Made by a program: the position numbers and the translations under genes. The notes beneath the pieces were generated by a model. It was not told the origin of the DNA. It ran no database searches and saw nothing but the letters and a program-made list of their open reading frames with translations. 64,000 nucleotides of DNA from Azoamicus sp964498335 (GTDB taxonomy: Bacteria > Pseudomonadota > Gammaproteobacteria > UBA6186 > Azoamicaceae), in the NCBI GenBank assembly GCA_964498335.1, contig CAZCGL010000001.1, forward strand, positions 124,001 to 188,000, read 5' to 3'. Numbering within the stretch: the first letter of the stretch is position 1; the number at the start of each line of letters is the position of its first letter. Shown one piece after another: positions 43,204 through 51,926 of the stretch.

Positions 43204-43674
43204 GTGGATATTAACGCCACATTACTTGGTCAAATAATAACTTTTGCTATTTTTGTGTGGTTTACTAGTAAGTTTGTTTTACCTATGATTAAATCGTCTA
43301 TGGATAAGAGAAAACAGGTTATTTTAGATGGGTTAGAAGCATCTAAAAAAGGACATGAAAAGTTAAAACAAGCTGAAGAAGAAGCCGAAAAATGTTTGAA
43401 AGCTGTAAAACAAGAATGTGATAATATTATTGCTAATGCTAATAAGCAAGCCAATAAGATTTTAGAAGATTCTCGTACAAGCGCTTTAAATGAAAGAAAT
43501 GATATATTAGTTTCTGGGCATAGACAAATAGAACAAGAAATAAATAAAGTTAAAATGGAGTTACAAAAGGACATGGCTAAGTTGATAATACAGGGAGCTG
43601 AAAAAGTTTTAGCAAAAAGTATAAATGCAAAAGACCATGCTAGTATTTTGGATAAATTTGTTAAAAAATTATAA
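43204..43674 (+). CDS. atpF: F-type ATP synthase subunit b
   Basis: This 156-residue peripheral stalk subunit has one N-terminal membrane helix (TLLGQIITFAIFVWFTSKFV) with the rest a charged, alanine/lysine/glutamate-rich coiled coil. The start is GTG at 43204, nine bases after a GGGGG sequence. VDxNATLLGQ-type wording at the start (MDINATLLGQ) is standard for gammaproteobacteria, so the GTG is secure. Confidence 0.95.
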   Translation: MDINATLLGQIITFAIFVWFTSKFVLPMIKSSMDKRKQVILDGLEASKKGHEKLKQAEEEAEKCLKAVKQECDNIIANANKQANKILEDSRTSALNERNDILVSGHRQIEQEINKVKMELQKDMAKLIIQGAEKVLAKSINAKDHASILDKFVKKL

Positions 43675-43688
43675 ATGTTTAGGGTTTT

Positions 43689-44246
43689 ATGTCTGAATAT
43701 ATAACTATAGCTAGGCCTTATGCTAAAGCGGTTTTTGATCTTGCTAAAAATTCTAATTCGTTAGAAGAATGGGATTCTTTTTTAAGTTATTTGTCTAGCA
43801 TTGTTAATGATTCAAGTATTATTAGTATTATAAAAAATCGCACTATTAATTATAATGATAAATCAAGGATGATAATAAGTTTTTTTGATAATTTTGATAC
43901 AACTTTAGATGATAAAGTTAGTAAGCATTTTAATGATTTTGTTTGTGTTTTAGCTTATTATGGAAGACTTTTATGCATAGGCGACGTTTACACTGTTTAT
44001 AAACAATATATGAATCAAGAATTAGGTTGTATTGACGCTGTTATTAAAGTTTCTAGTGTTATTAGTAGTTATCAGAAAGATGATATTGTTAATTCTTTGG
44101 CTAAAAGATTAGGAAAAAAAGTTAACGCTTTATTTGAAGTTGAAGAAGGTTTATTAGGTGGTTTTTTAATTAAAATTGGTGATTTTGTTTTAGATGTTTC
44201 AATTATTGGTAATCTTCAGTCTTTAAGTTCAAAGATTATGTTATAA
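43689..44246 (+). CDS. atpH: F-type ATP synthase subunit delta
   Basis: A 185-residue stalk subunit (OSCP) linking F1 to subunit b. The ARPYAKAVFDLAK start and the C-terminal beta domain (VEEGLLGGFLIKIGDFVLDVSI) are typical. The middle is moderately diverged. It follows atpF by about 14 bases, in standard operon order. Confidence 0.94.
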   Translation: MSEYITIARPYAKAVFDLAKNSNSLEEWDSFLSYLSSIVNDSSIISIIKNRTINYNDKSRMIISFFDNFDTTLDDKVSKHFNDFVCVLAYYGRLLCIGDVYTVYKQYMNQELGCIDAVIKVSSVISSYQKDDIVNSLAKRLGKKVNALFEVEEGLLGGFLIKIGDFVLDVSIIGNLQSLSSKIML

Positions 44247-44261
44247 TATGTAGATAATTAA

Positions 44262-45818
44262 GTGAGTAATAAAAATATGTCTAAAATTTCATTGAAAGCT
44301 TCGGAAATTAGTGATTTAATACGTGAACGTATAGAAAAATTTGATAGTGGAGTAATAACTCAGAATGAAGGTAAAATTGTTAGTTTATCTGACGGTATTG
44401 TTCGTATTCATGGTTTATGTGATGCTCAATATGGTGAGAGATTAGCTTTTCAAACTGGTGATTTTGGTATAGCTTTAAATTTGGAACAAGATTCTGTAGG
44501 TGCTGTTGTTTTAGGTGATTGTGGTAAATTAGCTGAAGGTCAAACAGTTCGTTGTACAGGTGAAGTTTTAAGTGTTCCTGTTGGCCCTGAATTATTAGGT
44601 AGAGTAGTTAATGCTTTGGGACATCCTATAGATGGTATGGGGCCTATTAAAGCTAAGTTAACATCTCCTATAGAAAAAGTTGCTCCAGGTGTTATTTGGA
44701 GAAAATCTGTTAGTCAATCTTTAGCAACAGGATTAAAATCAATTGATTCGATGATACCAATTGGTAGAGGTCAACGTGAATTAATAGTTGGTGATAGACA
44801 AACTGGAAAGACAGCTATAGCTATTGATACTATAATAAATCAAAGAGATGGTGTAAAATGTATATATGTTGCTATAGGTCAAAAAGCGTCCTCTATTGCT
44901 AATGTTGTTAGAAAGTTAGAAGAATATGGTGCTTTAAAACATACTATAGTTGTAGCTGCGTCTGCTAGTGAATCAGCAGCTTTGCAATATGTATCTGTTT
45001 ATAGTGCTTGCTCTATGGGTGAATATTTTAGAGATAATGGTGAAGATGCTTTAATAATATATGATGATCTTACAAAACAAGCTTGGGCTTATAGACAAGT
45101 TTCATTGTTATTACGTAGGCCTCCAGGCAGAGAAGCTTATCCTGGTGATGTCTTTTATTTACATTCTAGATTATTAGAAAGAGCAGCTAGAGTAAATGAA
45201 GCTTATGTTGAAAAGTATACAAATGGAGCTGTTAAAGGTAAAACTGGATCATTAACTGCTTTACCTATTATAGAAACACAAGCTGGTGATGTTTCTGCAT
45301 TCGTTCCTACAAATGTTATATCAATTACAGATGGTCAAATATTTTTGGAAACAGATCTTTTTAATTCTGGTATACGACCTGCTATTAATGCTGGTTTATC
45401 TGTATCTAGAGTAGGTGGCGCAGCTCAAACAAAAGTTGTCAAACGTTTAGGTGGTGGCATTCGTTTAGCATTGGCTCAGTATAGAGAGTTAGCTGCTTTT
45501 GCACAGTTTGCTTCTGATTTAGATGATGCTACAAGAAGACAACTAGAAAGAGGTAGACGTGTTACTGAAATGATGAAACAAAAGCAGTATAGCCCTTTAT
45601 TTGTTAGTGAAATAGCTATTTCTTTATTTGCTGTTGAAAAAGGATATTGTGATGATCTTTCAATTGATAAAATTACAGAGTTTGAAAAAGGCTTACACAA
45701 TTATTTAAGAAGTAATTATAAAGATTTTATGAATTCTATAAATTTAACTGGAAATTATGATAGTGAAATTGAAAAAACTTTTCATAATATTCTCAATGAA
45801 TTCAAAAAAATGAGGTAA
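44262..45818 (+). CDS. atpA: F-type ATP synthase subunit alpha
   Basis: This non-catalytic nucleotide-binding subunit of F1 has P-loop GDRQTGKTAIAIDT near residue 173 and the PGREAYPGDVFYLHSRLLERAA signature near 287-308. The C-terminal helical domain is complete (518 residues). The frame opens with GTG at 44262 (MSNKNMSK). An ATG five codons later is an alternative start. Base composition is less extreme than in the neighbours, as expected of a strongly constrained protein. Confidence 0.97.
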   Translation: MSNKNMSKISLKASEISDLIRERIEKFDSGVITQNEGKIVSLSDGIVRIHGLCDAQYGERLAFQTGDFGIALNLEQDSVGAVVLGDCGKLAEGQTVRCTGEVLSVPVGPELLGRVVNALGHPIDGMGPIKAKLTSPIEKVAPGVIWRKSVSQSLATGLKSIDSMIPIGRGQRELIVGDRQTGKTAIAIDTIINQRDGVKCIYVAIGQKASSIANVVRKLEEYGALKHTIVVAASASESAALQYVSVYSACSMGEYFRDNGEDALIIYDDLTKQAWAYRQVSLLLRRPPGREAYPGDVFYLHSRLLERAARVNEAYVEKYTNGAVKGKTGSLTALPIIETQAGDVSAFVPTNVISITDGQIFLETDLFNSGIRPAINAGLSVSRVGGAAQTKVVKRLGGGIRLALAQYRELAAFAQFASDLDDATRRQLERGRRVTEMMKQKQYSPLFVSEIAISLFAVEKGYCDDLSIDKITEFEKGLHNYLRSNYKDFMNSINLTGNYDSEIEKTFHNILNEFKKMR

Positions 45819-45835
45819 TTGAATAAGGTTTTTTA

Positions 45836-46705
45836 ATGAGCAAAGCTAAAGAAATAAGAGATAAGATTAAGAGTATTCAAAACACAAAAAAAATTACTAA
45901 AGCGATGGAAATGGTAGCTGCTAGTAAGATGAAAAAAGTTCAAGATTCTATGACTAGATCTAGGCCTTATTCAGAAAAAATAAAAGATGTTATAAAAAAT
46001 GTTGGTGAAGGTGTTTTAGAGTATAAACACCCTTTTGTTACTTTAAGAGAAGAAAAAAATGTAGGAGTTATAATAGTTTCTACTGACAAGGGTTTGTGTG
46101 GTGGATTAAATGTTAATCTTTTTAAGCATTTCATGAGAAATATTTTGGATTTTAAAACTAAGAATGTAGGAATAAAAGCTGTTATAATAGGTAAAAAAGC
46201 AGAATTATTTGCTAAAAGAGTGGGATTAACAGTAGTAGGTAGTGTTACAAATTTAGGTGATAATCCGCAAGTATCTGATTTATTAGGTGTTATAAAAATA
46301 ATGTCTGATTTATATTTAAATAAAGAAGTTGATTCTGTTTATTTATTGTATAATAGATTTAAAAATACAATGTCTCAGATTCCTATTTATGAAAAGATTA
46401 TTCCTATTCAAACTAAAGTTTTTAGCGGTGCTGAATCAAAGAAACGTCTTTGGGATTATTTATACGAACCTGAACCAGAAAAATTGTTTGAACTTTTAAT
46501 GAAACGATACATAGAATCTTTAGTTTATCAATCAGTTGTAGAAAATATTGCATGTGAACAAGCTGCTAGAATGGTGGCTATGAAGAGTGCTACTGATAAT
46601 GCTGGTGAACTTATTAATACTTTTAAATTAATGTATAACAAAGCAAGGCAAGCGTCTATTACTCAAGAATTATCGGAAATAGTTGCTGGCGCTGAAGCAG
46701 TTTGA
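45836..46705 (+). CDS. atpG: F-type ATP synthase subunit gamma
   Basis: This is the rotor shaft of F1, 289 residues. The N-terminal helix is AKEIRDKIKSIQNTKKITKAMEMVAASKM. STDKGLCGGLN in the central domain and the C-terminal helix ending ITQELSEIVAGAEAV are family signatures. It ends in TGA and its final codons overlap a spurious upstream extension of atpD, whose real start is 22 bases further on. Confidence 0.97.
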   Translation: MSKAKEIRDKIKSIQNTKKITKAMEMVAASKMKKVQDSMTRSRPYSEKIKDVIKNVGEGVLEYKHPFVTLREEKNVGVIIVSTDKGLCGGLNVNLFKHFMRNILDFKTKNVGIKAVIIGKKAELFAKRVGLTVVGSVTNLGDNPQVSDLLGVIKIMSDLYLNKEVDSVYLLYNRFKNTMSQIPIYEKIIPIQTKVFSGAESKKRLWDYLYEPEPEKLFELLMKRYIESLVYQSVVENIACEQAARMVAMKSATDNAGELINTFKLMYNKARQASITQELSEIVAGAEAV

Positions 46706-46727
46706 TTTTTATATGGAGTTTTTTTTC

Positions 46728-48107
46728 ATGAATAATAATGGTAAAATAGTACAGATAATTGGGGCTGTTATAGATGTTGAGTTTCCAAGAACTTCTATTC
46801 CAAATATTTATGATGCATTACGTGTTACTGATTTTAATTTAATTTTGGAAGTTCAACAACAGTTAGGCGATGGCGTAGTTCGTTCTATAGCTATGGGTTC
46901 ATCTGAAGGATTACGCAGAGGACTATTTGTTGAGAATACTAATGCGCCTATTAAAGTACCAGTAGGTAAAGAAACTTTAGGTAGAATAATGGACGTATTA
47001 GGTAATCCTATAGATGAATGTGGCCCTATTAATGCAAAAGAATATATGTCTATCCATAGAAAAGCGCCTACTTTTGAAGAATTATCTGGTGGAAATGAAT
47101 TATTAGAAACAGGTATTAAAGTTATTGATTTAATTTGTCCTTTCGCTAAGGGTGGAAAGGTTGGTTTGTTTGGCGGAGCTGGCGTTGGTAAGACAGTTAA
47201 TATGATGGAATTAATTAGGAATATTGCTATAGAACATAGTGGTTATTCTGTTTTTGCTGGCGTAGGTGAAAGAACTAGAGAAGGTAATGACTTTTATCAT
47301 GAAATGAAAGAATCTAGCGTTTTAGATAAAGTAGCTTTAGTTTATGGGCAAATGAACGAACCTCCTGGTAATAGATTAAGAGTTGGTTTAACTGGATTAA
47401 CAATGGCGGAAAAATTTAGAGATGAAGGCAGAGATGTTTTATTATTTGTTGATAATATATATAGATATACATTAGCTGGTACAGAAGTATCAGCTTTATT
47501 AGGTAGAATGCCTTCTGCTGTTGGTTATCAACCTACACTGGCTTTAGAAATGGGAGAATTACAAGAAAGAATAACTTCTACTAAAGTCGGTTCTATAACT
47601 TCGATACAAGCTATTTATGTTCCAGCAGATGATTTAACAGATCCGTCTCCTGCGACTACTTTTGCTCATTTAGATGCAACAGTTGTTTTATCAAGACAAA
47701 TAGCTGAGTTAGGAATTTATCCAGCGGTTGATCCATTAGATTCTACATCTAGACAATTGGATCCTTTAGTAGTTGGAGAAAAACATTATAATGTAGCACG
47801 CGCAGTTCAAAATACTTTACAAAGATATAAAGAATTGAAAGATATTATAGCAATTTTAGGTATGGATGAATTATCTGATGAAGATAAATTGATTGTAGCT
47901 AGAGCTAGAAAAATTCAAAAATTTTTGTCTCAACCTTTCTTTGTAGCAGAAATTTTTACAGGATCTCCAGGCAAGTATGTTAAATTGAAAGATACTATAG
48001 ATGGATTTAATGGTATAGTTAATGGTGAATATGATAATATACCTGAACAAGCTTTTTATATGGTTGGTAATATAAATGAAGTTTTAGAAAAAGCTAAAAC
48101 TGTTTAG
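46728..48107 (+). CDS. atpD: F-type ATP synthase subunit beta
   Basis: This is the catalytic subunit of F1. P-loop GGAGVGKTV lies near residues 149-157, the catalytic Glu is in VGERTREGND, and the C-terminal domain has ELSDEDKLIVARARKIQKFLSQPFFVAE. The frame is open from 46683 inside atpG, but the ATG at 46728 is chosen. It has a TGGAG Shine-Dalgarno sequence and gives the normal start NNNGKIVQIIGAVIDVEF and about 459 residues. Confidence 0.97.
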   Translation: MNNNGKIVQIIGAVIDVEFPRTSIPNIYDALRVTDFNLILEVQQQLGDGVVRSIAMGSSEGLRRGLFVENTNAPIKVPVGKETLGRIMDVLGNPIDECGPINAKEYMSIHRKAPTFEELSGGNELLETGIKVIDLICPFAKGGKVGLFGGAGVGKTVNMMELIRNIAIEHSGYSVFAGVGERTREGNDFYHEMKESSVLDKVALVYGQMNEPPGNRLRVGLTGLTMAEKFRDEGRDVLLFVDNIYRYTLAGTEVSALLGRMPSAVGYQPTLALEMGELQERITSTKVGSITSIQAIYVPADDLTDPSPATTFAHLDATVVLSRQIAELGIYPAVDPLDSTSRQLDPLVVGEKHYNVARAVQNTLQRYKELKDIIAILGMDELSDEDKLIVARARKIQKFLSQPFFVAEIFTGSPGKYVKLKDTIDGFNGIVNGEYDNIPEQAFYMVGNINEVLEKAKTV

Positions 48108-48118
48108 GGTTTGTTTTT

Positions 48119-48538
48119 ATGGATAAGTGCTTTAAGTTGAATATAGTTACTACTGAAACAGAAATTTATTCTGGTGAATCTAGAAAATTAATTGTTACAG
48201 GTGTACTAGGCGAGCTTGAAATTTTATATAATCATACTCCTTTTTTAACTTCTTTAGCTATAGGTCCTATTTGGTTTGAAGATAGTACTGGTAAATTGAA
48301 TTCTTTTATAATGTTGGGTGGTATTTTAGAAGTTCAACCAACTGTTTCTACTATTTTAGGTGATTCTGTTATAAGAGCTGATAATTTAGATGAAGCAGCA
48401 GCTATTGAAGCTAAAGCTAATAGTGAAAGAATTTTCTCTAAGAAAGGATCAAATATAGATTATGCTAAAGTTAAGAATGAGTTAGCTGTTGCAGTTGCGC
48501 AGCTTAGGCTTATTAGAAAGTTAAAGGATAAACGATAG
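48119..48538 (+). CDS. atpC: F-type ATP synthase subunit epsilon
   Basis: A 139-residue subunit with the beta-barrel N-domain (LNIVTTETEIYSGESRKLIVTGVLGELEILYNHTPFLTSL) and a C-terminal helical pair (EAAAIEAKANSER...AVAQLRLIRKLKDKR). It can inhibit ATP hydrolysis. It is the last gene of the atpIBEFHAGDC operon and is followed by a hairpin terminator. Confidence 0.94.
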   Translation: MDKCFKLNIVTTETEIYSGESRKLIVTGVLGELEILYNHTPFLTSLAIGPIWFEDSTGKLNSFIMLGGILEVQPTVSTILGDSVIRADNLDEAAAIEAKANSERIFSKKGSNIDYAKVKNELAVAVAQLRLIRKLKDKR

Positions 48539-48544
48539 TTTTTT

Positions 48545-48580
48545 TTATGTTGATATGGATATCGACATAAAAATTTTTTT
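48545..48580 (+). terminator. Rho-independent terminator of the atp operon
   Basis: TTATGTTGATAT (48545-48556) is complementary, with one G-U pair, to ATATCGACATAA (48559-48570). Opening the innermost pairs leaves a stem of about ten pairs. It is followed by AAA and seven T's (48574-48580). It lies six bases after the atpC stop. Confidence 0.75.
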
Positions 48581-48583
48581 AAT

Positions 48584-49927
48584 ATGTTAGAAAAATTAAC
48601 TTTAAAAATAGGTAGTATTTTAAACAAAATATCTAGTAAGTCACGAATTAGTGAATATGATATTAAAAATATATTAAGAGATTTTAGAAAAACTTTATTA
48701 GAGTCAGATGTATCTTGGAATGTTGTAAAAAGTCTTTTAGAAAAAATTAAAGAAAAATTAGTAAATGTAGAAATAACAAAAAAAATATCTCCTAAAGATA
48801 TTTTTATAAAAATAGTTATTGATGAATTTTTAGAAATTTTAAAAACTAGCAAAATAGACGATTATGATAATTTGTTTATTAAAAATATAGGATTAAGTAC
48901 AATACTTTTTTTAGGTTTACAAGGTGTTGGTAAAACTACTAATTTAATTAAATTAGCTAATTTAATAAAGTTAAAATATAATAAATCTGTACTTGTTGTT
49001 AGTTGTGATGTATACAGGCCAGCAGCTTTAGAACAATTATTGATCCTGTCTAAAAAAGCTGATATTGATTGTTTTAATGATTATAATTTAACAGATAATC
49101 CTATTGAAATAGTTGAAAAGAGTATAAAGTATGCTAGAGTAAATAAATATGATTTTTTATTAATAGATTCTGCTGGTAGATCTCATATAGATAATGATAT
49201 GATGATAGAGTTAACAGAACTCTATGCTAAATCAAAACCTGATTATTCTTTTCTTGTCTTAGATAGTATGGTTGGACAAGATGGAGTAAATAGTGCTAGT
49301 ATTTTTTGTTCTAATATTAATATTTCTGGTTTTTTTTTAACTAAAATGGACAGTGATGCTAAGGGTGGAGTTCTGTTATCTTTAAGTTTTTTATTAAAAA
49401 AACCAATATATTTTATAGGACTTGGAGAAAAAATCAATGATTTAAGCTATTTTTATCCTGATAGAATAGTTTCTAGAATATTAGGTTTTGGTGATTTATC
49501 TACGCTTATGGAAGATCTTGATAAAAAAATAAGCTTAAGTAAAACTAATAATTGTTTAAAAAACAATATTGATAAAATTGGATTAGATGATTTTAAAAAT
49601 CAGTTGACTTATATTGTTGAATTAGGTGGAATTGAGACATTTTTAGATAAAATACCTGGTGGATATTCTATTGATCGGTCTTTAGTTAGTAAATTTGATA
49701 ATAAATTTTTTTTAAAAATGATAGCTATTATAAATTCTATGACAAGAAAAGAAAAAACATTTCCGTCTTTAGTGAATGGTTCTAGAAAACGTAGAATATC
49801 TATTGGTGCTGGTGTTGATATTTCAGATGTTAGTAAAATGTTGAAATATTATGATAAAATGAAAAAAAATTTTTCTAAATTTTCATATGAAAAAAAAATT
49901 TTGGATAAAATAAAAAAAAAGAATTAA
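48584..49927 (+). CDS. ffh: Signal recognition particle protein Ffh
   Basis: This is the SRP54 GTPase that, with 4.5S RNA and FtsY, targets nascent membrane proteins. The N domain begins LEKLTLKIGSILNKI. The G domain has P-loop LFLGLQGVGKTTNLIKLA near 104-121, DVYRPAALEQL, DSAGRSHID and the TKMDSDAKGG motif. An M domain follows (GSRKRRISIGAGV; methionines are fewer than usual). At 447 residues it is complete. No 4.5S RNA gene is seen in the window. Confidence 0.96.
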   Translation: MLEKLTLKIGSILNKISSKSRISEYDIKNILRDFRKTLLESDVSWNVVKSLLEKIKEKLVNVEITKKISPKDIFIKIVIDEFLEILKTSKIDDYDNLFIKNIGLSTILFLGLQGVGKTTNLIKLANLIKLKYNKSVLVVSCDVYRPAALEQLLILSKKADIDCFNDYNLTDNPIEIVEKSIKYARVNKYDFLLIDSAGRSHIDNDMMIELTELYAKSKPDYSFLVLDSMVGQDGVNSASIFCSNINISGFFLTKMDSDAKGGVLLSLSFLLKKPIYFIGLGEKINDLSYFYPDRIVSRILGFGDLSTLMEDLDKKISLSKTNNCLKNNIDKIGLDDFKNQLTYIVELGGIETFLDKIPGGYSIDRSLVSKFDNKFFLKMIAIINSMTRKEKTFPSLVNGSRKRRISIGAGVDISDVSKMLKYYDKMKKNFSKFSYEKKILDKIKKKN

Positions 49928-49933
49928 TAGAAA

Positions 49934-49962
49934 TTGTTTTTTTTTAAATTTAATTGTATAAT
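49934..49962 (+). promoter_or_regulatory. Likely sigma-70 promoter of the porin gene
   Basis: TTGTTT (49934-49939), 17 bases and TATAAT (49957-49962) lie in the 88-base gap between ffh and the porin start, 53 bases before its ATG. AGAGG lies just before the start codon. It may also transcribe the cytochrome c gene behind it. Confidence 0.5.
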
Positions 49963-50015
49963 TATTTAATACATTTATTAATAAACTTTTTTCATTTTTT
50001 AAAATGAGAGGAAAT

Positions 50016-51188
50016 ATGATTAATAGATTTTTATTAGAATTTAAGTTTGTTTTTTTATTTTTTATTTTATCATCTTTTATTTTAGCAATAGAACCTAATA
50101 AAAAGTTTTCTTTTGATTTTAAGGGATGTATTCAAACTGATTATTTATTTTGGCATGGAAATAAACATGATGAGTTTATATATGGAGGTTGTTTAAAATC
50201 CATAGATTTTACATTAAATGGTTTTTTAATAAATGATAGCATTAATTATTTTTTTCGTTTTAATGTAACAGATTTTATTTATAATGATATTATTTCTGAA
50301 GCGTATTTAAGTTTTTCTCTTAATAAAATTAAAATTAAATTTGGTCAATTTTTTTTACCATTTGGGTTAGAACAAGCCAGTCCGTTATCTGATAGAATGT
50401 TTTTGGAAACATCTTTATTAAATGGTATGGGAGAAGGTAAATTCTTAGGTTTTTCTTTTGATTTTTGTTCAAATAATTTTTTTTTAAGTTCTGCTTTTGT
50501 TATACCTGAAATTAATTATTCTTTAAATAAAGAACATAATTTAAAATATATTTTATCATTTAGATCTTTTATTAATTTTTTTAGATTAAATGATTTTGTT
50601 TTTCATTTTGGTTTTGATTATAAAAGAATAAAAGAAGACCAAAAAGGATGTTTTCCATTTAGATCTATTTCATATAGAGATAATCCTTGTTTTAAAACTC
50701 ATTCTTCTTTATTAAATGCTTATAATGGTGTTATAGTTACTTCTGATATTATAGATTTAGAATTTGCTTTTATGTGGAAATCATTGTTTTTTCAGACTGA
50801 ATTTGGTTTTGTAGATATTGGTTGGAGAGATTTTGATAAAGAGGTTTATTCTTCATTTTATTTTCAATTCTCTTATTTTTTAAATGGTGTTTATCATAAA
50901 TATGATAATTTAAATGGATGTTTTTTAGATCCTATTTTTTTTCCTTCTTATGGCGCTATAGAGCTACTATTTAAGTATTGTTTTGTTTATATGATAAATA
51001 ATGGACCTTTATTAAAAGGATATTGTCAAACTGATGGAAAAAAAGAATCTATTTTATTTGGATTAAATTGGATTGTTACACAAAAATTAAAAATTCAATT
51101 AAATTGTGTAGTTGATGAATTCATGTATTATAAATCCCCTGGTTTTCAAGTAACTGGAATGGGATTTAGAGTTCAATTGTTATTTTAA
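50016..51188 (+). CDS. Outer-membrane porin, phosphate-selective OprO/OprP-like family
   Basis: A 390-residue protein beginning with a signal sequence (about 1-25, hydrophobic, ending near ILAIEPNK). The body is an alternation of short amphipathic strands ending in a terminal aromatic strand (FRVQLLF), as expected of a beta-barrel. Recognisable OprO/P family blocks are FGQFFLPFGLEQASPLSDRMFLE near residues 108-130 and the start FDFKGCIQTDYLFW. The first ATG (50004) is bypassed because AGAGG precedes the second (50016). Related porins are anion-selective, so nitrate passage is a fair but untested inference, given the nar genes behind it. It retains many Cys codons. Confidence 0.75.
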   Translation: MINRFLLEFKFVFLFFILSSFILAIEPNKKFSFDFKGCIQTDYLFWHGNKHDEFIYGGCLKSIDFTLNGFLINDSINYFFRFNVTDFIYNDIISEAYLSFSLNKIKIKFGQFFLPFGLEQASPLSDRMFLETSLLNGMGEGKFLGFSFDFCSNNFFLSSAFVIPEINYSLNKEHNLKYILSFRSFINFFRLNDFVFHFGFDYKRIKEDQKGCFPFRSISYRDNPCFKTHSSLLNAYNGVIVTSDIIDLEFAFMWKSLFFQTEFGFVDIGWRDFDKEVYSSFYFQFSYFLNGVYHKYDNLNGCFLDPIFFPSYGAIELLFKYCFVYMINNGPLLKGYCQTDGKKESILFGLNWIVTQKLKIQLNCVVDEFMYYKSPGFQVTGMGFRVQLLF

Positions 51189-51218
51189 TTTTTTTTACTT
51201 TTATCTAAGGTTTTTAAT

Positions 51219-51842
51219 ATGATTAGGCTAGAAAATTTTTGTAAATTTTTTTTAATATTTAGTGTTTTTTTATTAAATGTTTCTTTTGCAGTTGAATCAA
51301 CATCATCTTCTAAGCTTAGTAGATGTGTTACTTGTCATACTTTATCGGGCAATAGTATAGTACCTATATGGCCTAAGATAGCAGAACAGCATTTTGATTA
51401 TGTAATTAAACAGTTAATGGAATTTAAAAAAGGTAAGGATGGAGATAGATTTGATCCTAATATGTTCGCTATGTTACAAGGTGTTAATGAAAATGAATTA
51501 ATAGAGTTAGCTGAACATTTTTCAAAACAGCCTTTAGAAAAAAACAAGGGAAGTGCTAACTTACCTCGTTTCGAAATTGGAAAATCTATTTATTTATATG
51601 GTGATACTAATAATAAAGTAACTGGTTGTGTTGGATGTCATGGTATAGACGGTTCTGGAAATAAATTAGCTAAATTTCCTATTTTAAAGTGGCAACATAA
51701 AGACTATTTAATTACTCAAATGAAAAAGTTTAGATCTGGAGAAAGGTCAAATGATTTTAATAGTATTATGCGTGATATATCCAGTTCTATGACTGATGAA
51801 CAAATGATTGCTGTTGCAGAATATATTTCTTTCATGGATTAG
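51219..51842 (+). CDS. Diheme cytochrome c (c4-like), periplasmic
   Basis: A 207-residue secreted protein with a signal peptide (about 1-24, cleaved near SFA). Two c-type haem sites are present, CVTCH near residues 36-40 and CVGCH near 137-141, each starting a repeated cytochrome c domain with later Met candidates for the sixth ligand (the Met in FAMLQ; MRDIS/SSMTDE). The length and tandem domains fit cytochrome c4/c553 proteins that shuttle electrons to periplasmic denitrification enzymes or oxidases. NarGHI does not need it, so its partners are probably elsewhere in the genome. Confidence 0.88.
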   Translation: MIRLENFCKFFLIFSVFLLNVSFAVESTSSSKLSRCVTCHTLSGNSIVPIWPKIAEQHFDYVIKQLMEFKKGKDGDRFDPNMFAMLQGVNENELIELAEHFSKQPLEKNKGSANLPRFEIGKSIYLYGDTNNKVTGCVGCHGIDGSGNKLAKFPILKWQHKDYLITQMKKFRSGERSNDFNSIMRDISSSMTDEQMIAVAEYISFMD

Positions 51843-51891
51843 TTTTAGGCTAAAAGCTAGTTTTTATATTGATTTTTTTATATTTTTGAAG

Positions 51892-51922
51892 TAAACTTTC
51901 ATCAAATTTTTGATGGAGTTTA
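51892..51922 (+). promoter_or_regulatory. Hairpin sequestering the narK2 Shine-Dalgarno sequence
   Basis: TAAACT at 51892-51897 pairs with AGTTTA at 51917-51922. After a one-base bulge, TCATCAA (51899-51905) pairs with TTGATGG (51910-51916, one G-U pair), leaving a four-base loop. The GGAG ribosome-binding bases (51915-51918) are inside the stem, eight bases before the ATG. It could modulate narK2 translation. It is not an FNR box, because the half-sites face the wrong way. Confidence 0.45.
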
Positions 51923-51926
51923 GTTT

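Noticed and set aside
51845..51866. Terminator after the cytochrome c gene
   Set aside because: The GGCT/AGCT pairing near 51848-51858 gives only a three- to five-pair stem with a bulge before the T-run. Too weak to call.
51890..51926. FNR/DNR-type box ahead of narK2
   Set aside because: The 14-base palindrome reads ATCAA-N4-TTGAT, the outward-facing order. FNR-family sites read TTGAT-N4-ATCAA on both strands.
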